In this document: positions 1 to 5,138 of the stretch, piece by piece
Position numbering within the stretch: position 1 is the first letter of the stretch
Layout of the letters: each line of letters begins with the position of its first letter
Translations under genes and position numbers: made by a program
Source: Alphaproteobacteria bacterium
GTDB lineage: Bacteria; Pseudomonadota; Alphaproteobacteria; BNTO01
Assembly (NCBI GenBank): GCA_025996655.1
Contig: BNTO01000078.1
Coordinates: forward strand, 1-5,138
Direction: 5' to 3'
Length of the DNA stretch: 5,138 nt
The notes under the pieces: generated by a model
Told to the model about the DNA's origin: nothing
The model's database searches: none
The model's input: only the letters and a program-made list of their open reading frames with translations

Positions 1-391
1 AAAGTTTCTGCACCTCCTGAGGCCAGCTTCCGTAACGCTTCTCTTCAAAAGAAAGGACGCATTTTGCGTCGTTGCGAAATTCCGGATGCTGCTTCAAAAT
101 GTCGTACAGAACATCCTGATCCCACTCCACTTTTTTTCGAAAATGGGCCACGATAGGCACGTTCCCATCCCTAAAATGCGTCGTTCCTGTGTCTTTGCCT
201 TCCTGATTCAAGAGGGTGCGAGCACGCTCTTCGAACCTCTTTTTCAAAGCCTCACTCAAAACACGTTTGCGTTTATCTTGCGTTTCCAAGACCTCCTTGA
301 GTCTAAAAAACAAATCCGACAACTCGTTAATTTTCAAAGCACTCACGTCCTGAACGCTGGCTTCATCGAGGAAACTTAAAGGGATATGCAT
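1..391 (-). CDS. Phage-type hypothetical protein, 3' end cut by window edge
   Basis: The frame opens at ATG 391 and runs to the window edge without a stop, giving 130 complete codons. The start is chosen because GGAGG lies five bases upstream, a strong ribosome binding site. Residues 20-65 are charged and probably helical (coiled-coil-like, rich in K, R and E). A more distinctive segment follows: GTTHFRDGNVPIVAHF at about 69-84, KKVEWDQ at 86-92 and YGSWPQEV at 120-127. From memory, the pattern 'GT-F-DG ... KKV-WDQ ... YG-WP' occurs in unnamed phage and prophage proteins, but I know no function for them. The start overlaps the end of the sigma-like gene by 16 bp in another frame, so the two are very likely co-transcribed and possibly translationally coupled. 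The opposite-strand open frame at 86-379 is a shadow of this gene. Confidence 0.8.
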   Translation of the reverse strand, partial: MHIPLSFLDEASVQDVSALKINELSDLFFRLKEVLETQDKRKRVLSEALKKRFEERARTLLNQEGKDTGTTHFRDGNVPIVAHFRKKVEWDQDVLYDILKQHPEFRNDAKCVLSFEEKRYGSWPQEVQKL

Positions 392-927
392 GTTGACCTC
401 CCGCGTTGTGGGACTAAAAAATCCGTAGCGTTCCTTAAACAAATTTGGCTTTGTCTTTTGAGGCGGTTGAATTGTTGACGCGTGAGGCCTAGCTCTTTTT
501 TCAAGGTACTTGGAGATTTTTCTTTCAATTTCTCCGCAAATTCCCGTGTTCTAAGCGGCAAGCGACGCAGCCTCTTTTGAACATCCCAAGAAAGCGTCCG
601 TTGTTCGAATTCTTTTTGGTAGTTTTCGTCTTCCAAAAGGTCGTCGTTTAAGGGGACCTGACGGAAGGGATGAGGACGTTTTGGACGGCAATACCGACGC
701 ATAAGATTAAGGGACGCGTGCTTTAAAACGCAGTGCGTGAACTGCGACATTGTCCCTTTCTGGGCATCATAGTTCGACCACGCTTCTAGGACGTGGACGT
801 ACAGGTCTTGAAAGAGGTCGTCTTCCGTTTCTTGGACGAAAATAGGGGATCGCTTAAGTTTTCGAGCGGCCTTTCGAACGAAGGACTCGATCATCGCTAA
901 ATCTTCTGAATGTGTTGGGAAATCCAT
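376..927 (-). CDS. Sigma-70-family-like transcription factor (phage or ECF-like)
   Basis: This 183-residue protein has the layout of a small sigma factor. Residues 34-80 resemble sigma region 2: an acidic EDDLFQDLYVHVLEAW stretch, then YDAQKGTMSQF and a helix ending MRRYCR, the usual place for core-binding and -10 recognition. A basic linker (RPKRPHPFR) and acidic loop (NDDLLEDE) follow. Residues 123-167 resemble region 4: LPLRTREFAEKL, then a helix-turn-helix with STLKKELGLTRQQFNRLK, which would contact the -35 element. ATG 927 has GAGG four bases upstream. The gene precedes and overlaps the leftward hypothetical gene and lies below a tandem-repeat block that may carry its control sites. Divergent sigma-like proteins are known as phage late-gene activators, so control of the rightward tail genes is a reasonable inference. 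Family assignment rests on motif reading only; a non-sigma helix-turn-helix regulator is the main alternative. Confidence 0.75.
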   Translation of the reverse strand: MDFPTHSEDLAMIESFVRKAARKLKRSPIFVQETEDDLFQDLYVHVLEAWSNYDAQKGTMSQFTHCVLKHASLNLMRRYCRPKRPHPFRQVPLNDDLLEDENYQKEFEQRTLSWDVQKRLRRLPLRTREFAEKLKEKSPSTLKKELGLTRQQFNRLKRQSQICLRNATDFLVPQRGRSTCISL

Positions 928-1005
928 GCTGCCTCGCTGTTTGAAACCTCGTTACGTGATCAGCATGGCTCCTAGAAGCCGGAAGGTATACACACACTCG
1001 CGTAA

Positions 1006-1107
1006 TTTTTCGGCCCCTATTTTCCCTGAAAGGCGCAGAAAGCTTGAACTTTTTTCGGCCCCTATTTTCCCTGAAAGGCGCAGAAAGCTTGAACTTTTTT
1101 CGGCCCC
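1006..1107. repeat. 45-bp tandem direct repeat, 2.3 copies
   Basis: Units 1006-1050 and 1051-1095 are identical over all 45 bp. A third begins at 1096 and stops after 12 bases (TTTTTCGGCCCC). Each unit contains CGGCCCCTATTTTCCC, CTGAAAGGCGCAGAAAG and CTTGAAC followed by a T run. Perfect identity implies recent duplication or active homogenisation. The position, upstream of the sigma-like gene, suits regulator binding sites or iteron-like repeats, but function is not shown by sequence. Confidence 0.93.
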
Positions 1108-1146
1108 AAAAAGGGTCAAAATCACCAAAAATGACGTTTCCCTCCT

Positions 1147-1184
1147 CTGAAAGGCGCCGGAAACTTGAACTTTTTTCGGCCCCT
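1147..1184. repeat. Degenerate copy of the 45-bp repeat
   Basis: The segment CTGAAAGGCG through CTTGAAC (1147-1170) matches the perfect units at 21 of 24 positions. It is followed by the same T run and CGGCCCCT (1171-1184). It is separated from the array by unrelated sequence and offset by 76 bp from the previous CGG, so it is out of register. Confidence 0.85.
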
Positions 1185-1290
1185 CATTTTTTTTGAAAAA
1201 ATTTCTTGAATCGCAAAAAGCTAAAGGGTTACTGTGCACGCTGTCGTTTCAAGTCGTGGACAAAAAAGAATATTTTGAATTGTTTTTTTA

Positions 1291-2090
1291 TTATATCTTA
1301 ATAATGCGAACAACTTCTGGATCGAAGAGATAGCCAGTTTTTACAAATTTTATGAACGTACCCAAACCAGGAGCGTCTGTTTTTTCGCGAATTTTGTTGA
1401 GAGGCCGGCGGACTTGGTGTTCGATATCAGAAATAACATAACCTTTCTTTTCTAAATTCTCTGCAATCTGTTTTAAAGAGAGGATCTTATGAGGATGAGA
1501 CAAGAAAATATGAAGCAAATCCCACTGTTTGCCTGATTGTGACAGTATAAAGATTTTAACGAATATGCTTTTAACAATTTAGAAATATGAGAACAGGTCG
1601 CAAAATCTTCAAGAGATCCGGTTTGCAGGGATTTTTCGTACAAAATGTCATAGGTGACCCAGCCGCGTTTTTGAATTTTTTGAAAAGATTGCACCCGAAC
1701 AAGCAATTCTTTTTTGAAGCGAAATAAAGCTAAGAGCTGTAAGAATTTATTCGTTGTTGAGAGAGGAGAATTCTCCTTAAAAGTTGAAGAAAAAACCGTT
1801 TGAATGAGATTTTTGGATTTAAAAAGGGCAAATTGAGAAACAAAGTAATCCTCGAGAAAAAGCATGGGATGAGAGGCAAAGCAATCTTGCTGTTCTTGGG
1901 CAGACGTGTTCGTCTCCGTTATTTTTTCTAAAACGTAAGAGCGTTGACCCTGCGTTAAAGAGCGACCCCATTTTGAGATGCAATCCGTTGTTTTGCATTG
2001 AAAGAGGAGCTCTTTCGCAGGAATTTCAAGATCATTTTCAAAAAAAACAAGGTCTTGTTCGTTCACGTTGCGTTTTTTTGCTTTAAGCAT
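1291..2090 (-). pseudogene. Winged-helix (OmpR/PhoB-type) regulator split by a -1 frameshift
   Basis: Two overlapping leftward frames appear to be one gene of about 266 residues. The first starts at ATG 2090 and encodes about 175 residues I do not recognise. It is mostly helical and aromatic-rich, with no receiver-domain Asp pattern visible. Near 1540-1578 the frame shifts by -1 into a segment reading LSQSGKQWDLLHIFLSHPHK, then LKQIAENLEKKG, DIEHQVRRPLNKIREK and GTFIKFVKTGYLFDP. This matches the winged-helix DNA-binding domain of response regulators: helix 1, helix 2, recognition helix, then the wing ending in GY. The second frame has no ATG and no own ribosome binding site, which favours one broken gene over two. 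A missing A in one of two AAAA runs would explain it. The first frame continues after the shift point to a stop at 1473, adding a meaningless tail. The gene is A+T-richer than its neighbours, suggesting a different origin. No clear Shine-Dalgarno precedes ATG 2090. Confidence 0.7.
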
Positions 2091-2140
2091 GCAGCCATTT
2101 CACAAGAAAGAGACAGTTTTATCAAGGCAGATTGGTAAAG

Positions 2141-2162
2141 TTTTAGGAAAATTTTAGGAAAA
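2141..2162. repeat. 11-bp tandem repeat TTTTAGGAAAA, two copies
   Basis: TTTTAGGAAAA occurs twice without a gap. Shorter TAGGAAAA and GAGGAAAA echoes follow to about 2210. It lies on the A-rich flank of the DnaA-box cluster, where an unwinding element would be expected if this is an origin. Confidence 0.8.
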
Positions 2163-2301
2163 AGCAAAAAAGTTCGTAAAAAGCAGCAAAACTAGGAAAA
2201 ATGAGGAAAACCAGAGAGAAAATGGATAAAAAAGATACAGTTTTCATGGAAAGTCAAGAAATTTATTTTCATATTTTGCAAAAAAAGTTTTGAGTTTTTT
2301 A

Positions 2302-2337
2302 CCTGTGGATAAATCTGTTGATAAACCTGTGGATAAC
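2302..2337 (+). repeat. Three 12-bp tandem units, each with a DnaA-box-like nonamer
   Basis: The units start at 2302, 2314 and 2326: CCTGTGGATAAA, TCTGTTGATAAA and CCTGTGGATAAC. The first and third contain a perfect TGTGGATAA, the reverse complement of the consensus DnaA box; the second has one substitution. The regular 12-bp spacing places the sites on nearly the same helix face and suggests cooperative protein loading. Further matches downstream at 2348, 2375 and 2496 have irregular spacing. Confidence 0.85.
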
Positions 2338-2454
2338 TCATTTGACCTGTTGAAAATATTGATATCCAACGTCCTATGGATAACTCGGCGCTCTCACGTA
2401 AAATCAACGTTTCTGAGACCTTTGCAGGAGCGACCAAGTTTCAAAAAAAGTTGG

Positions 2455-2467
2455 ACATACTGTATGT
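2455..2467. promoter_or_regulatory. 13-bp palindrome, possible operator
   Basis: ACATAC, a single T, then GTATGT form a perfect 6-bp inverted repeat about 190 bp upstream of the tail operon start. A TTGGAC hexamer overlaps it (2451-2456), but I see no good -10 at 17 bp. It could be a dimeric regulator site. A 13-bp palindrome of this kind can also arise by chance. Confidence 0.25.
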
Positions 2468-2650
2468 ACTTCTCTCATTTCAAGGATAGGAAAACTGTTG
2501 ATACTAGTACTTACTAAAGCAAGAAAGAGAGTGTAGCACAACCCAACGACGGATTTCAAGTGGTTTGGGAGAATTTTTTTGCAAAAAAAAACGACCCACT
2601 TTGTTTAAAACGGTGGACATAGAGATAGGGGCGTACAAAAAGTTTAAGGC

Positions 2651-3325
2651 ATGGCGATACTCACAAAATCCGGGCGGACCGCTTTGGCGGTTAGTCTTAA
2701 AGTCCAGCCGGTTCATTTGGCTTGGGGAGCAGGAGAGGCGACCTGGGAAACGTCCCACGCTGCAAACCTCGTGTTTGATGACAATCGCATTTCCTTGCCT
2801 CATGCTCCTGTTAAGAACGTGGTCCTTACTGCTGATGCAACGACGTTCAATGCGGGAGAGGACACCGCTTTTGACATGACAACAGGGATCATCACAAGGC
2901 TCAATTCCGACATTCCTGACATCGTAAGCCTCTCCTACGCCATCGCTACGCCTCAGGAATCCATCCAAGCAACGGCTTTGTTGAACGAGGTCGGACGCAG
3001 GATTGTCGACGAGGTTTCGTTTTGTGTCGGGGATTCGGAAGGCTTGCTTGTAACGCCAACGGGACGCTTTTCCGTGACAACGGAACCCACCAACCAGCTG
3101 TATTTCCACTGCACGTTTGATTTCGCGGATGGTTCCCATGAAACGATTCGAGAACTCGGGATTTTTATGGGAACGGAAGTTTCGGAAACGTGCCCTCTAG
3201 GGCAGCGTTATTTCGTGCCTTCGGAGCTCACAAACCCAGGCATTCTCTTGGTTTGTGAGAATACGGTTCCCCTCATCCGAACGGAAGCGACCCGTGAGGC
3301 ATTTTCTTTTGTCGTGACGGTGTGA
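2651..3325 (+). CDS. Phage tail-type structural protein
   Basis: This 224-residue protein starts MAILTKSGRTALA and continues to VHLAWGAGEATWE at 21-33, where homologous phage proteins I recall have a similar 'HLAWG-G---W' opening. Later segments are ATALLNEVGRR (107-117), PTGRFSVTTEPTN (136-148), HETIRELGIFMG (163-174) and the closing EAFSFVVTV. These resemble a family of hypothetical phage proteins encoded beside DUF4815 genes in tail or baseplate clusters. Residues about 50-100 look like a separate small beta module, with TTFNAGEDTAFDMTTGIITR and then IVSLSYA. An in-frame TAA six bases upstream fixes ATG 2651 as the first ATG; the ribosome binding site is weak (AAGG too close). The next gene follows after 6 bp, so it is the first visible gene of a rightward operon. 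No catalytic motif is visible. The leftward frame 3139-2504 is a shadow. Confidence 0.82.
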   Translation: MAILTKSGRTALAVSLKVQPVHLAWGAGEATWETSHAANLVFDDNRISLPHAPVKNVVLTADATTFNAGEDTAFDMTTGIITRLNSDIPDIVSLSYAIATPQESIQATALLNEVGRRIVDEVSFCVGDSEGLLVTPTGRFSVTTEPTNQLYFHCTFDFADGSHETIRELGIFMGTEVSETCPLGQRYFVPSELTNPGILLVCENTVPLIRTEATREAFSFVVTV

Positions 3326-3992
3326 GGTTTTATGAATAACTATTACAACCGCTTTGAAACTTCCAAAAACTATGAGAAATCCTTATTTTTAGCGGGGCGA
3401 GGCCTGCAATCTTCGGAGTTAAACGAAATCCAGGAAACGGCCCTGAACAAGTTGAAATCTTTGGGAGATGCGATTTTTAAGGATGGCGATGTCGTTCGAG
3501 GCTGTGATTGCATTGTCCAGGAAAACGTTGTGACCGTTGAAGCGGGCAGCGTTTACTTGCGCGGTGCCGTTCGAGCCGTGCCTCAAGCGAGCCTCACCAT
3601 CAATGAAAACCAGCGATTCAATATCGGTTTGTTTTTGAAAGAAACGACGGTCACAGAGTTGGAAGATCCTACATTGCGTGACCCCGCTGTTGGAACACGA
3701 AACTATCAGGAGCCTGGGGCTGCTCGCATGCAGTATTCTCTAAACTGGGGTGCCCAAGCCGAAGGCACTACGACCGATTCTACGCTGGGCGATTTTTATC
3801 CCGTTTACGTTGTCGACCAAGGCGTTTTAATTTTGAAATCCCCCGCGCCAGAACTCGATTCCGTGAAGGTGGCGCTTGCCCGCTACGATCGTGAATCCAA
3901 CGGATCGTACATTGTTCGTGGGTTTGATGTGAAATACCAAAACATCACAAACGAGCAGCAGATTTTCGTTTTGAATGAAGGGAAAGCGCATC

Positions 3993-4033
3993 TCTCAGGG
4001 GTCCCTTTAAGACGAAGTCTTAAGGGGCTGAGA
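3993..4033. repeat. In-frame palindromic insertion, copy 1
   Basis: TCTCAG (3993-3998) pairs with CTGAGA (4028-4033). Inside, CCCTTTAAGAC (4003-4013) pairs with GTCTTAAGGGG (4017-4027), with one G-T pair, around a GAA loop; GGGT (3999-4002) is bulged. Removing 42 bases, 3992-4033, would join KAH directly to VDGYEIELPHS, a smoother family-like sequence, and would keep the frame. The added peptide LSGVPLRRSLKGLR is basic and low in family character. This is therefore read as a mobile or duplicated hairpin within a coding region. It shares its core with the third hairpin at 4573-4597. Confidence 0.8.
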
Positions 4034-4515
4034 GTCGATGGCTATGAAATTGAGCTGCCGCATAGCGTTCGTCTGAAATACAACTTGAATCCGGATCTCT
4101 CCACGGTTCAATCCGAACCGCATACCTTCCAACCGAATGAGCAAGGGTCGATGCGGATCGCGCTCAATAATCCGACGTGCCTCATCGGTTCAGAGCGTCG
4201 ATATGACGCAGCAAAAATCAACAAATCTCACGCACGGGGCTTTCTCAGGGGTTGCCGATCAAATTCCGGATCAGGCCATTTTGGAAGTCGTCCAAGTCAA
4301 ACAAGGCAGTACCGTTTACGTGCAGGGTACGGATTTTCGTTTGCAAGCCGGCTCGGTGGACGGATCGCTTTCAGGCGCCGAGCCAAGCCCCGGAAGCTCG
4401 TATGAAGTCACGTATCGAGCTCGCGTTCGCGTCACGCCTCAAGATGTGACCGAAGGCGGACTCACGGTTGCGAATGCGGTCCCTGGAACCTTGGTTTTGA
4501 TTGACTACAATATCA

Positions 4516-4597
4516 CCCCACAAAATGCATTTTGTGGGGACCCCGAATCTGGAAGATGCCGCGCTTCGGGGCCCCCTTAAGACAAAGTCTTAAGGGG
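4516..4597. repeat. Composite of three adjacent hairpins carrying a stop codon, copy 2
   Basis: Three palindromic units lie end to end, each beginning CCCC and ending GGGG. Unit A (4516-4539) is a perfect 24-bp palindrome: CCCCACAAAATG followed by its reverse complement. Unit B (4541-4571) has arms CCCCGAA and TTCGGGG with a small inner stem ATCT/AGAT. Unit C (4573-4597) has 11-bp arms CCCCTTAAGAC and GTCTTAAGGGG around AAA. One base separates each pair of units. The block interrupts the DUF4815 gene between LIDYN and LRRYDLV; read through, it adds roughly 29 codons and a TAA at 4578-4580. An intrinsic terminator is unlikely because no T run follows. The regular architecture suggests a defined element, not random decay. 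Confidence 0.85.
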
Positions 4598-5109
4598 ATT
4601 GCGCCGCTATGACTTGGTAACGATCGATAAAGACGGCCGCGTTCAACGCATTCAAGGGCAGGCCCATCCGTGGAAGCCTTCCATTCCCAAAGCCCCTCAT
4701 GGGCAGCTGGCCTTGGCTTACGTGGCTCAAACGTGGAAAGTCCACGACAAACCCGAAGTCATTTCTACGGCTATTCATGCGATTTCCATGACGGAAATCC
4801 AAGCGATGCGCCAGGCGATCTCGGAACTGTATGATTTCGTTGCAGAAGAGCGCCTCAAAAATGACGCGAACTCTAGGGATCCGGCTGCGAAAAAGGGGCT
4901 CTTTGTGGATCCTTTTTTTGATGATGACATGCGCGACAACGGCCTCGAACAAACCGCCGCCATCGTGGATCAGTGCTTGCAACTGCCCATTGCCGTTACG
5001 GTGGTTGATACAGGCCCTGTTGAAACCTCTCATCCCCCATCGAAAGAGATCAACTTTGGCTTCAAGCTTTTGGTAGAATGAGATTCGTTTGGCAAAAAAA
5101 ATCAAAAAA

Positions 5110-5138
5110 ATGTTTATCAACCAACTTATCCGTCCCGA
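5110..5138 (+). CDS. Start of next tail gene, cut by window edge
   Basis: After the DUF4815 stop at 5081, ATG 5110 opens a frame reading MFINQLIRP to the window end. The same frame can begin at TTG 5089, giving MAKKIKKMFINQLIRP, with a weak GAG upstream. A different frame from ATG 5078, overlapping the preceding stop as ATGA, is also open. Position within a rightward tail operon makes a gene here likely, but too few codons are present to choose the start or name the product. Confidence 0.3.

Larger units (their letters stand above)
928..1290. other. Gene-free region with 45-bp tandem repeats
   Basis: This 363-bp gap separates two leftward genes and shows no convincing gene. Short open frames cross it on both strands only because the repeat unit is 45 bp, a multiple of three. 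It holds two perfect units, a truncated third, a degraded fourth and scattered CTTGAA/TTCAAG motifs (1043, 1088, 1164, 1205 and inverted at 1248). The ribosome binding site of the sigma-like gene lies at its left end. I see no clear sigma-70 promoter. A TTGAAC to TATTTT pair occurs in the repeat but only 13 bp apart, which is too close. Confidence 0.75.
2091..2650. other. Divergent gene-free region, candidate replication origin
   Basis: This 560-bp stretch separates the leftward regulators from the rightward tail genes. Its left half (2100-2290) is very A+T-rich with a strong purine bias on the plus strand. Next to it lie TGTGGATAA at 2304 and 2328, TGTTGATAA at 2316, TATGGATAA at 2375, and weaker matches TGTTGAAAA at 2348 and TGTTGATAC at 2496. 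All face the same way and match the known DnaA box TTATCCACA read on the opposite strand. An A+T-rich flank beside clustered DnaA boxes is the classical origin layout. Alternatives are a DnaA-responsive promoter, a phage or plasmid origin, or chance enrichment. Any promoters for genes starting at 2090 and 2651 must lie here, but I could not identify one with confidence. Confidence 0.5.
3332..5081 (+). pseudogene. DUF4815-family phage tail/baseplate protein, frameshifted and with in-frame stop
   Basis: The gene starts at ATG 3332 with GAGG five bases upstream, 6 bp after the tail gene. Its opening (YYNRFETSKNYEKSLFLAGR, LQSSELNEIQE, FKDGDVV) is what I know as the start of DUF4815 proteins, large phage structural proteins of unknown role. 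The first frame keeps family-like sequence to about 4180 (EIELPHSVRL, SEPHTFQPNEQGSMRI), then loses it and stops at 4405. Similarity resumes in the frame one base on: TNLTHGAFSGVADQIPD, VYVQGTDFRL, AEPSPGSSYEVTYR, GTLVLIDYN. A single extra base near 4177 would explain this. That frame meets TAA 4578-4580 within a hairpin insertion, then continues in the same frame as LRRYDLVTIDKDG, AHPWKP, and FVDPFFDDDMRDNG to stop at 5081. A second hairpin insertion (3992-4033) adds 14 codons without breaking the frame. As written, no full product can be made; sequencing error could account for the frameshift but not easily for the stop. Confidence 0.8.

Noticed and set aside
86..379. 97-residue rightward open frame
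   Set aside because: Antisense to the leftward gene at 391-1, which has a strong ribosome binding site and phage-protein motifs.
926..1239. Open frames on both strands with 15-residue repeats (such as GAEKSSSFLRLSGKI)
   Set aside because: They exist because the 45-bp DNA repeat is a multiple of three; both strands are open, there is no convincing ribosome binding site, and the non-repeated parts look random.
1262..1289. Terminator after the winged-helix gene (A run facing T run)
   Set aside because: Only A-T pairs could form the stem and there is no G+C-rich core, so it is not distinguishable from simple A+T-rich sequence.
1538..1580. Programmed -1 ribosomal frameshifting in the winged-helix gene
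   Set aside because: No X-XXY-YYZ heptamer in the correct phase and no clear downstream hairpin; the GTTAAAA sequences do not fit the rule.
2458..2473. LexA-type SOS box near TACTGTATGTAC
   Set aside because: Only one half-site CTGT is present; the matching ACAG half at the proper distance is missing.
2192..2517. Overlapping small open frames on both strands across the DnaA-box array, one reading PVDKSVDKPVDN
   Set aside because: The repeated peptide is a by-product of the 12-bp DNA repeat; composition is low-complexity and no start signal supports translation.
2504..3139. 211-residue leftward open frame
   Set aside because: It lies antisense to the tail gene, whose protein has family-like motifs; the leftward translation is Cys/Arg-rich without recognisable features.
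4573..4597. Intrinsic terminator
   Set aside because: The hairpin is strong but is followed by GGATTGCGCC, with no T run, and lies within a gene whose coding sequence resumes immediately.
4590..5120. 176-residue leftward open frame
   Set aside because: Shadow of the conserved C-terminal part of the DUF4815 gene.

Overview
The window looks like a piece of a phage or prophage, or a decaying remnant of one, in a bacterium that cannot be firmly identified here. The tail-gene families and moderate G+C would fit a proteobacterial host, but that is only an impression. The two arms have different base composition. The tail genes and the sigma-like gene are close to balanced in G+C, while the block around positions 1261-2300 is clearly A+T-rich.

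Left arm, all read on the minus strand, from right to left. Positions 2090-1291 hold a putative transcription regulator. It has an unrecognised N-terminal part and an OmpR/PhoB-type winged-helix C-terminus, separated by a -1 frameshift. A gene-free stretch follows, 928-1290, carrying two perfect 45-bp tandem units plus two decayed partial copies. Next come a 183-residue sigma-factor-like protein (927-376) and, overlapping it by 16 bp, a phage-type hypothetical protein (391 to the window edge).

Centre, 2091-2650: a gene-free divergent region. It has an A-rich flank with an 11-bp tandem repeat. It also has a run of DnaA-box-like nonamers, all in one orientation, the first three exactly 12 bp apart. 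This resembles the layout of a replication origin or a DnaA-controlled promoter region.

Right arm, plus strand. A 224-residue phage tail-type protein (2651-3325) is followed after 6 bp by a DUF4815-type phage protein (3332-5081) that is broken in the sequence as given. It carries a one-base frameshift near 4170-4190 and an in-frame TAA at 4578-4580. That stop lies inside an 82-bp composite of three back-to-back hairpins. A related shorter hairpin sits in frame earlier in the same gene and shares a 25-bp core differing at 2 positions. These two insertions look like a small palindromic element family able to land inside coding sequence, comparable in behaviour to Rickettsia palindromic elements. 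This is the most novel-looking signal in the window. A further tail gene probably begins at the right edge.

Working model (inference): the leftward genes are phage regulators, the sigma-like protein being a candidate activator of the rightward tail operon. Three coding lesions in 5 kb suggest either prophage decay or sequencing/assembly errors.
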